Assembly (NCBI RefSeq): GCF_003287355.1
Contig: NZ_QMIM01000035.1
Coordinates: forward strand, 1-49,467
DNA length: 49,467 nt
From: Halorubrum sp. 48-1-W
GTDB lineage: Archaea > Halobacteriota > Halobacteria > Halobacteriales > Haloferacaceae
Direction of reading: 5' to 3'
Part shown: positions 43,588 to 49,467 of the stretch, one piece after another
Numbering within the stretch: the stretch's first letter is position 1
Layout: the number at the start of each line of letters is the position of its first letter
Notes under the pieces: generated by a model
Told to the model about the DNA's origin: nothing
Database searches by the model: none
The model's input: only the letters and a program-made list of their open reading frames with translations
Translations under genes and position numbers: made by a program

Positions 43588-44634
43588 ATGGATAGACGAC
43601 AGGTCCTCGCGGCATTATCAAGTGGATTGGCTCTCTCAGTAGCTGGGTGTTCGGATGAAGGTAGCGACGGACCTGAACCTACTGGTGATGGCAGTGACGG
43701 CAGTGATGGGTCCAGTGGTGGCGATGGTTCAAACGGTGAGGACGATTCTGACACAGATGATAGTGAAGAGGGTTCGGGGCCTAAGCAGGTTGAGGCCGCA
43801 GTCGGCGACCTCGTTGAGGGCGATCAGCTTCACCTCGTTGTTGAGGGCGTGGATCGAACGGCGAGCCTCGGACAATTCTCCGAGCCAGACGCAGGCAACG
43901 AGTTCGCCGTCGTCTCGCTTGCGCTCAAGAATGTGAGCGACGGATACGTTTCGGTGAGCAATCTCCTCCAGACTCGGCTCCGTGATGACGAGGACTATCA
44001 GTACGATCAAACATTTACTGGCGGTGGCGGGAATACGTTCAATGCGGGACAGTTCGCTCCCGGCGAAGTTGAGCGCGGGACGATCACGTTTGAAGTACCG
44101 GAAGATGCCTCTGGGCTCCAGTTGGTGTTTGACCTCAACGCGTCGATCATCGGCGGAATCGATCGGGCGCAAATAAACTTGGAGGAGGAGGCCGGTTCGA
44201 TCGCTGAGATTGAGCAGAATCTCAGGGTCGAAACCTACAGTCTCGGTGAGGAGATCGGCTACCAAGACGTCGCTGTCACTGTGAACGATGCGCGTACCGA
44301 GTCATCACTCGGCCAGTTTTCTGAGCCGGATGAGGGGAATGAGTTCGTCATCGTCGACATCAGCATCACGAACAACACCGGCGAAGAGCGGCAATTCTCG
44401 ACGATTCTCCAGATGATGCTTAAAGACGATGAGGGGTACACATATCAGGAGAGTCTGACAGCGACGACCGGGCTTGACCGTGCCTTCGACGAGGGGACTC
44501 CGTTGAGCGACGGTGAGACTCGGCGTGGTGAGCTGGCGTATGAGGTCCCGGAAGGAACGTCGCCGCTCTACTGGGTCTTCGAGTTCTCAGTGTTCGCGAG
44601 CGGCGATAAAACGTTCTGGGAGATCCGGAGTTAA
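43588..44634 (+). CDS. lipoprotein with two DUF4352-like domains
   Basis: The 348-residue protein has a leader MDRRQVLAALSSGLALSVAG with an RR pair and lipobox Cys21, so it is a Tat-exported lipoprotein. An acidic Ser/Gly linker (22-65) is followed by two related beta domains, about 68-195 and 205-345. Each contains SLGQFSEPDxGNEF, the typical start of a DUF4352/telokin-like immunoglobulin fold. These domains are found in surface proteins and might bind other proteins or serve as spacers. No enzyme motif is seen. It stands alone on the plus strand between gene-free stretches. Confidence 0.85.
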   Translation: MDRRQVLAALSSGLALSVAGCSDEGSDGPEPTGDGSDGSDGSSGGDGSNGEDDSDTDDSEEGSGPKQVEAAVGDLVEGDQLHLVVEGVDRTASLGQFSEPDAGNEFAVVSLALKNVSDGYVSVSNLLQTRLRDDEDYQYDQTFTGGGGNTFNAGQFAPGEVERGTITFEVPEDASGLQLVFDLNASIIGGIDRAQINLEEEAGSIAEIEQNLRVETYSLGEEIGYQDVAVTVNDARTESSLGQFSEPDEGNEFVIVDISITNNTGEERQFSTILQMMLKDDEGYTYQESLTATTGLDRAFDEGTPLSDGETRRGELAYEVPEGTSPLYWVFEFSVFASGDKTFWEIRS

Positions 44635-44639
44635 TCGAC

Positions 44640-44790
44640 GAACTGCTCTTCGAAAATCCGCCAGAACACCGCTCGCTGTGAGCATCTCGTGTCGTGCGGC
44701 AGCTTGTCGATCGTTGACTGCGTCTCGTCGGCCTCACCGATCTTTGAGTTTCCGAATTCGCTGACTCGCTCATTTTTTAGGTAGCTTGTA
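44640..44790 (-). pseudogene. possible gene relic after the lipoprotein
   Basis: On the minus strand a frame without start codon reads YLKNERVSEFGNSKIGEADE, then TQSTIDKLPHDTRCSQRAVF and WRIFEEQFVD before a stop at 44635. The sequence has the look of a real protein tail, but a stop precedes it 60 codons earlier and no ATG or GTG start is available. I read it as the remaining end of a lost gene. Confidence 0.35.
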
Positions 44791-44818
44791 GCCCTAATTG
44801 TGCCGCTTAGCCGTTTGC

Positions 44819-44851
44819 GTTTCCGACTTCTTCATTAACAAAGTCGGAAAC
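44819..44851. promoter_or_regulatory. 33-bp dyad GTTTCCGACTT-N11-AAGTCGGAAAC
   Basis: Perfect 11-bp inverted arms with an 11-bp spacer lie in the 430-bp gene-free stretch 44635-45066. A half match (GTTTCCGAATTCG) is at 44752. It could be an operator or a hairpin. About 44935-45050 is GC-rich, has a GTAGTAGTAGTA run and a short hairpin (CGCTGCGCGCCAGCG), and might hold a small RNA on the plus strand; I cannot prove it. Confidence 0.45.
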
Positions 44852-45066
44852 TCAAACCAAACAAAGATTCGTGTGGTTTCAACTGGTCATCACTGTCTGA
44901 CTGTGAATTTGTTACCGTAGTCGTCTCGCATTAGTTATGGTGAAGATTTATCACCGCGGCCGGTAGTAGTAGTAAGTGAGCGCTGCGCGCCAGCGTGTTG
45001 AGCCCGTTCGACCATGTCCCTCGACGGACGTGGGGGCGGGAAATGGCGCTATTCCAACTTCAGCAG

Positions 45067-45912
45067 TTACAACTCTCGGAGTTTCTCAGCGAGGTCATCG
45101 TAGCCGTTCCGCTGGAGAGCGTTGACCACCCGCGTAACGGAGTCTGACATCGGCTCGTCCACACCCTCATGCGGCATGACGGCACCCTCGTACCAGCAAT
45201 TGACTCGCTCTCGGACGGTGTTGCCTCGAAGCGCCGGGAGCGTCGGAGGGGTGTACTCAGGCGAGTTCCGATAGGTCGCGCTGATAGCCTGCCCCCAGTC
45301 CTGGCCACGATGGTGCTTCGCCCGTGGGGCCGGGATGACGAGCTCCCCTGCCCGCGGCATCGTGTCTGTGCTGTTAATCCGGTGGGCGAGGTGGTTCGAG
45401 ACCAAGTCGGCGAGAAGTGCCGCCGGGTAGTAGAACTCCGACTTCTGGCAGTGAGCCACCAGCGGGCGATCGTCTCGCAGCCCTCCGAGTGCGGCGACGA
45501 ACGGTTTGGCCTGCTGTTCGTTCCCATCGACGATTACCGCGGGGGGCTCGGCGACCGTGTTCAAGATGTCGTGGACGTGGATCGCGGAGTGGACCGCTTC
45601 GACCTGCTGGGTGTCCTCGTTCCCATCCAGGCTCTGGCGGTGGGAGAACACACGGATGTGCTCCGGAAATTCCTGCAGGACGGCTTCGGTGAAGTCTCGG
45701 CGGACGGCGTGTTCGTAGTCGTTCGCCTTGTTGTAGAACGGTTTGAATCCGATGCCACTCCCGTGATCGTAGATCGCCTCCAGAATCGCCGGTTCGAGCT
45801 CCCGAGAGGCATACACGGCTGCCGTCACCGTCGTATCACCGACAGTGCTCGCGTCCATCGTCACAGACGTCGAGTAGGTGTTTGAATCGGTACGGAAGGG
45901 AAGGAGCGCCAT
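45067..45912 (-). CDS. haloarchaeal plasmid protein, unknown
   Basis: The 281-residue protein is not recognised. It begins with a short variable part, then TVTAAVYASRELEPAILEAI, and has a central PPAVIVDGNEQQAKPFVAAL followed by PLVAHCQKSEFYYPAALLAD and NHLAHRIN. The spacing of Asp in VDG and the conserved-looking KSEFYYPAALLADLV faintly recalls RNase H-like folds such as RNase HII, but essential acidic residues cannot be assigned. It is 66 bp downstream of the HTH-like gene on the same strand and probably shares its transcript. Genes of this kind occur with ArdC-like genes on haloarchaeal plasmids. Confidence 0.6.
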   Translation of the reverse strand: MALLPFRTDSNTYSTSVTMDASTVGDTTVTAAVYASRELEPAILEAIYDHGSGIGFKPFYNKANDYEHAVRRDFTEAVLQEFPEHIRVFSHRQSLDGNEDTQQVEAVHSAIHVHDILNTVAEPPAVIVDGNEQQAKPFVAALGGLRDDRPLVAHCQKSEFYYPAALLADLVSNHLAHRINSTDTMPRAGELVIPAPRAKHHRGQDWGQAISATYRNSPEYTPPTLPALRGNTVRERVNCWYEGAVMPHEGVDEPMSDSVTRVVNALQRNGYDDLAEKLREL

Positions 45913-45978
45913 TAGTGATTCAGTTGGTGCTGTATTCAGCCAGGTGGGCCCTCACATAAGTGCGTGTAGATTCCGCCA

Positions 45979-46578
45979 TCATGCCTCCTCGAAGTCGAGT
46001 TTCTCCTTCGCCGACCGGACCCGGTCGCTGACCGTCTGCGGGCTGGCCTTCCGATCATCAGCCCACGAAGACTGCCGAGTCGAGTAGAGCGTCTGCGTCA
46101 TCCAGTAGTCCAAGGTCTCAGCGGGTGACTGGAGTTCGTTCGCCAGCACGGCGAGCTCGACCGCCGCAATCTGCCGGCCGATGTCGAGCGCGGTCAGCTC
46201 CTCTTGGTAGTCGTTGATCGCCCGCCAGCCGTCTTCAATCTTGAACTCCAAGTTGATGACGCACTTCCCATCCGCCCCGTAGACGAATCCCACATTCGCA
46301 AACCGTTCTCCGCCGATCTGGCGACGGGTGTGGATAGCGAAGTGAGGAACCGAGTCGTCTCGTACCTCCTCCACAATGGGGTCGTCGTCGAACTTAGCCG
46401 CCAGGTCGCGGGCCTGGGTCCACGCACTCCAGAACTGCTCGTCCTCCTGGAAGATGGGGACGCCGTCGTCGCCCTCGGGCGCATACCGGCTGACCGGCGG
46501 AGTGTCGCACTCCAAGAGCTCAAGCCCGATCTCCCCAGCCTCACGGACCAACTGAATTTTCTGATCTACTTCAGTCAT
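45979..46578 (-). CDS. plasmid protein with C-terminal HTH-like segment
   Basis: From ATG 46578 the product has 199 residues. Most of it is an alpha/beta region with VPHFAIHTRRQIGGERFANV and CVINLEFKIEDGWRAIND. The last 45 residues, SSWADDRKASPQTVSDRVRS and AKEKL, form a likely helix-turn-helix like those of sigma-type or MarR proteins. I do not know the family. It is upstream of the unknown plasmid gene and likely in one operon. A start at 46629 would add 17 residues of a different character. An AT-rich GTAATATATACTGTC precedes the start. Confidence 0.6.
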   Translation of the reverse strand: MTEVDQKIQLVREAGEIGLELLECDTPPVSRYAPEGDDGVPIFQEDEQFWSAWTQARDLAAKFDDDPIVEEVRDDSVPHFAIHTRRQIGGERFANVGFVYGADGKCVINLEFKIEDGWRAINDYQEELTALDIGRQIAAVELAVLANELQSPAETLDYWMTQTLYSTRQSSWADDRKASPQTVSDRVRSAKEKLDFEEA

Positions 46579-46629
46579 ACACGTAATATATACTGTCAAT
46601 GGGATAAAATTTGTGTATAAATACGTCAT

Positions 46630-46970
46630 TTACGTATCAACACCAGACGACTTGCGGGGAGATATTGGGCGCAACGACGTACCCCCCGATGATGGCAAAA
46701 ATCGTGGCCGCGACCATCCAACTACTCGGCGTAACTGGGTACTGAAGTTACAGGCACTTCCAAGGCATCAAAGAGCGGTGACCTGAGGAATAGTGGTCAC
46801 TCGGTGCCAGAACGAGAGGTTCTGTTTATCCATCATTCTGCCAAGCGGGGTACACTGAACTGCTCAGTTGAATCCAATGATGGCACGGGGATCACGATCT
46901 TTGAAGGACCGTTTACTCGAGAATCCGTCCCTCGCGAGTCTCTATATATCAATTCGGCGATCCTCAACCG
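46630..46970. other. gene-free stretch
   Basis: No convincing gene. On the minus strand a 26-codon frame MVAATIFAIIGGYVVAPNIS (about 46640-46718) would make a tiny hydrophobic peptide; it has no visible control signals and I only note it. An open frame 46804-47121 runs into the repeated segment and looks like noise. Confidence 0.4.
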
Positions 46971-47200
46971 CCACGGGCCGTCTCTGGGTCATCAGGAGTC
47001 ATTTTCACGAGTTCACGGGCTACTTCGAGGGGGAGAGAGAGCGTGTGACACTTTGGAGTTGATCCGGTTGTTGAAACCGACTCAGCGGTGCTCCCTCTCC
47101 TCAAAATTTGAGACTCTGTGACTTATACTTCGGGCGAGCGGAGTGGAAGTACTTCTCCGAGGCGGGTGCCTGACTGTGAGTTGTGAATGGCCATCACGTA
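46971..47200. repeat. 233-bp direct repeat, right copy
   Basis: Matches 42881-43113. It contains only the first 12 codons of the zinc-finger gene (MTPDDPETARGG) followed by a stop, so the copy is dead as a gene. The distance to the left copy is 4.09 kb, and loss of the segment between by recombination is possible. Confidence 0.75.
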
Positions 47201-47355
47201 GCTACAGTCACCAGCGGTGATGTATTAGATACCTAGGCTGTCCTCACCGCTGTCTGTAGTTTTCTGCGCCCCGAGGAATACGCCATTGACAGAAATTAAG
47301 ACGCTCTCGACGGAGGTGAGAATGCGCCTCCGCCCCTCGGCGGGCGCTGATAAAC

Positions 47356-47397
47356 TTAACCAACAAAGAGCAGTAGCTACCTCCGTTTGTTGGTTAA
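47356..47397. promoter_or_regulatory. 42-bp dyad C
   Basis: TTAACCAACAAA and TTTGTTGGTTAA are perfect 12-bp inverted arms, total length 42 bp. The dyad is 19 bp past the stop of the ArdC-like gene. In RNA it could form a stable hairpin and act as a terminator or processing site, but the exact length shared with A and B favours a protein binding site. Confidence 0.7.
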
Positions 47398-47415
47398 ACT
47401 GGAAGAGATGTTGGG

Positions 47416-48345
47416 TCAGCCCTCAGTAACCACTCCGATGATATCCTGTGCACACGAACTGATTCGACTGAGACGCTCCTGGAGGACCGCCGAGTCGTCG
47501 TCCTGCCACGCGGCAAGGTAGAACGCTGAGCCGCTCGTATCGAGGTCGAAATACCGCCCAACGATGTACCCCACAGCTTCGGCTTCCACCTCCCGTTTCG
47601 ACCGCTCGGTGTCGTCGTCGACATCGTCATGAAGCAGCGCGTGAGCGTACTCATGAACGAGTGTTACCGCCAGGTCGGCCTGATTCTCACGGGCTTTCGC
47701 CTCGACGACAGGGCGGTCATTGTCTGGCTTCTGATGTTTACAGATACCCTTCGCGTCGCCATGGTCCCATTCGACAGCGTCGACGATCTCCACACTCACG
47801 CCGAGGTCATCAGCTGCAGCCGTGAGTACGGGCACCAACCCTTCGCCATCCCCAGTGGCGTCCGTTTCGAGTTCGGGAAGCGGCTCGCCCTCGGTCTGGG
47901 AGGCGTCGAAGACAGCTGTGGGCTTGAAGCCAACCAGACCTTTGGACCATTCCTCGGACGGTGTCTCGTCGTAGTCACAGTCGCTCTGCTCGTGGTAGCT
48001 CGGCGAGTTCTCACACTCCGGGCACTGCTTGGCGATGATCGGCGCCCAGATCCAGATGGCTGACTCGCCCTCCTGGACGTGCCGGTCGAACTCCTCCTGC
48101 CACGTCCGGTAGCCGGCGACACGAGTCGCCTCGGGGTCCTGCTGCTTGATGAGGAGCGTGTTCCGGTAGGAGTAGTCGTGGAAGCGACTCTGGATGTCAA
48201 GCCACTCCTGGAACTCCGCGCTAGCCTGCGCGTCGTCGACGCCGGCGACGAGGTCGTCGATCCACTCTTCGATTGTACTGTTCATCTCGTCGTCTCGCGT
48301 ATCGGTCTCCTCGAAGGACACCGACGAGTCACTAGTCGTAGCCAT
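47416..48345 (-). CDS. ArdC-like antirestriction protein with zincin metallopeptidase domain
   Basis: From ATG 48345 the protein has 309 residues. The N-terminal part (about 20-105) has EFQEWLDIQSRFHDYSYRNT and GYRTWQEEFDRHV, typical of the ssDNA-binding domain of ArdC. The C-terminal part is a zincin: HEYAH (231-235) in TLVHEYAHALLH with a downstream Glu in REVEAEAVGYIVG. In between a Cys-containing insert (Cys108, Cys111, Cys123) may bind zinc. ArdC proteins protect incoming plasmid DNA from restriction, which suits a mobile replicon and is notable next to several restriction genes. TTG 48357 is in frame. Tail to dyad C is 19 bp. Confidence 0.82.
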   Translation of the reverse strand: MATTSDSSVSFEETDTRDDEMNSTIEEWIDDLVAGVDDAQASAEFQEWLDIQSRFHDYSYRNTLLIKQQDPEATRVAGYRTWQEEFDRHVQEGESAIWIWAPIIAKQCPECENSPSYHEQSDCDYDETPSEEWSKGLVGFKPTAVFDASQTEGEPLPELETDATGDGEGLVPVLTAAADDLGVSVEIVDAVEWDHGDAKGICKHQKPDNDRPVVEAKARENQADLAVTLVHEYAHALLHDDVDDDTERSKREVEAEAVGYIVGRYFDLDTSGSAFYLAAWQDDDSAVLQERLSRISSCAQDIIGVVTEG

Positions 48346-48429
48346 CGTAGTTACCAATTCGAGTTTACCGCGACTGCGTCAGTTCAAGACGCGCCGCACC
48401 CTCCGGGGCGCACAAAAAACCGCTTGCGG

Positions 48430-48777
48430 TTAGCGGAGCTCGTGGGGTTCGTCCCCGAAGCCAACCGTGACGAGGTACTCGAGGAACTCGTTGAAGTGTT
48501 CGACGTCACTCGAGGTGTCGATCGCAAGGTGATGTGCCCACTCGATGGCCCATTGGAAGGCGGGATCTGTGCCGCCCTTGCCGTGTAGATACCACCAGCG
48601 AGCCGCTTTGAGAACCACTATGGGATTCGTCGGCGGTTGCTCACCGGCGAGCCCACGGGTGATAGATTCGATTTCGTCGGGGACATCGGCGGGATTGACC
48701 TCCTCTGATTGCGTGTTTGCGATATCGAGTGGGATGTCGTCGATCGAGACGTTGTCGGGACTCTGTTGTTGACTCAC
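48430..48777 (-). CDS. small plasmid protein, unknown
   Basis: The 115-residue protein has an acidic N-terminal half and a helical C-terminal half with AARWWYLHGKGGTDPAFQWA and a HHLAID segment. Such proteins commonly accompany ArdC-like genes on haloarchaeal plasmids; no function is known. It lies 85 bp upstream of the ArdC-like gene on the same strand; each is followed by a short GC-rich stretch (CCTCCGGGGCGCACAAAAAA at 48400), which may be a terminator or leader. Confidence 0.6.
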   Translation of the reverse strand: MSQQQSPDNVSIDDIPLDIANTQSEEVNPADVPDEIESITRGLAGEQPPTNPIVVLKAARWWYLHGKGGTDPAFQWAIEWAHHLAIDTSSDVEHFNEFLEYLVTVGFGDEPHELR

Positions 48778-48999
48778 AGGCAGTCACCTCTGAGGACTCT
48801 TGATGGAGCCCTCGCCCTCTCCGGGGGCGCGAAAAACCAGCACGCGGATTTCTATACTAGTAATTGGTTTTCAAAGCTGTATTGGATATGGCACATGTAA
48901 TCTGACGCCCTGAGGAATCTCGTCCCTCGCGCCTGCCTGTCTGGGGTGGCACACTCTTTCTCGGCAAGTGTTATGGGACCAGACTAAGACAGAGAATTT

Positions 49000-49440
49000 A
49001 TGGCTGAATTATTGGTTTTCACGTTTCTCGCCTCTATCGTTGCCGTCTATTCTATACTTCCTCGACACCGCCAACTCCGTGTTCGATACAATCTATGGAC
49101 GAAGCCCAGATTCGCGTATATTTTGATCGCCTTCCTGGTGATTATCGGATCGTATTGGCTCTCAATCTATTTGGAGAGTCTTGAGGCGGCCAGCGTACCG
49201 GTTAGCTATGGGGTTGGTTCTGTGGAGGTCACCCCGCTGCTGGTTGAATCTCTCCAATTAGTTGCCGTGCTAGGGATTGTTGGATTGTTCTTGGGGGTCT
49301 TTCTGAAGTCCTCTGTCAGGGTAAAGAACGAAGAGAAAATAGTGTCTATTCTTCGTGATCTAAATAACCAGGGCGATTATAGCACACTAGTCAATCTTCT
49401 TCAGAACCATTATCAGTACTTCACAAAGCCGCTTAGTTAG
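49000..49440 (+). CDS. three-helix membrane protein, unknown
   Basis: The 146-residue protein has membrane segments at about 1-20, 37-58 and 84-104 and a short cytoplasmic helical tail ending NHYQYFTKPLS. The codons are more AT-rich than those of the plasmid genes before it, so it may mark another acquired block. No family is recognised. The window ends 27 bp later, so partners downstream cannot be seen. An AGAGAATTTATGG start context with a nearby promoter-like region suggests a short leader. Confidence 0.55.
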   Translation: MAELLVFTFLASIVAVYSILPRHRQLRVRYNLWTKPRFAYILIAFLVIIGSYWLSIYLESLEAASVPVSYGVGSVEVTPLLVESLQLVAVLGIVGLFLGVFLKSSVRVKNEEKIVSILRDLNNQGDYSTLVNLLQNHYQYFTKPLS

Positions 49441-49467
49441 AACGTCTGCTTGCTGAAGGTGTGTCTA

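Noticed and set aside
46804-47121. Plus-strand frame of 105 codons
   Set aside because: Most of it translates the duplicated non-coding repeat and it has no homology to the left copy's frame.
1-49467. tRNA or rRNA genes
   Set aside because: I looked for cloverleaf and conserved rRNA sequences on both strands and saw none.

Overview
The window is haloarchaeal. Its proteins are very acidic. It carries Tat-type RR signal sequences with lipoboxes, a class-III-like type IV pilin N-terminus, archaeal PAS/HisKA sensor kinases, Orc1/Cdc6 initiators with ORB-like origin repeats, winged-helix regulators fused to membrane helices, and several TATA-to-ATG distances that fit leaderless transcripts. No rRNA, tRNA or CRISPR array was seen. 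The many recombination scars, small unknown genes, two initiator genes and an ArdC-like protein suggest a megaplasmid or an integrated plasmid/genomic island rather than core chromosome. The genus cannot be fixed from what is visible.

Layout. 0-2.3 kb: two small membrane proteins, a double winged-helix regulator and an exported protein with two PepSY repeats. 2.6-9.2 kb: a secretion and surface-protein locus with an archaeal signal peptidase I, three exported proteins with TasA/DUF1102-like leaders, a winged-helix membrane regulator, a Gly-rich surface protein with a C-terminal anchor, and a rhomboid protease translationally coupled to it. 9.3-13.9 kb: a PAS histidine kinase, a type IV pilin and a large Tat lipoprotein. 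A 118-bp direct repeat at 2.63 and 13.78 kb brackets this whole 11-kb block. 14-18.3 kb: small unknown proteins, an unusual IscU-like Fe-S scaffold and an L-lactate permease with a small overlapping upstream ORF.

18.6-33.1 kb reads as a defence-type region. It holds a zinc-ribbon PD-(D/E)XK protein and a convergent operon of AbrB-like protein, Eco57I-type methyltransferase/nuclease and SNF2-type helicase. The methyltransferase gene is frameshifted and has an AT-rich recognition domain. A four-helix membrane protein with a second PD-(D/E)XK nuclease, a hybrid sensor kinase between inverted transposon-like ends, and an EVE/PUA-like plus Mrr endonuclease complete it.

33.1-48.8 kb looks like a replicon core. 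Two Orc1/Cdc6 genes each lie beside their own cluster of ORB-like repeats; one cluster includes a 56-bp tandem array. Around them are an HTH-PIN toxin-antitoxin pair, TRAM, DUF6788-like and zinc-ribbon small proteins, two paralogous gene pairs, a DUF4352 lipoprotein and typical haloarchaeal plasmid genes, including ArdC/zincin. Three dyads of exactly 42 bp (TTAACCAACA-N22-TGTTGGTTAA) occur only in this part. A second dyad family (CCTTATGTAAC) occurs twice in the window. The last gene is a three-helix membrane protein of unknown role.

The most attractive candidates for undescribed biology are the signal peptidase/TasA-like/rhomboid locus, the invariant 42-bp dyads, and the nuclease genes around the methyltransferase-helicase operon. 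All functions are read from sequence motifs only; no search was run.
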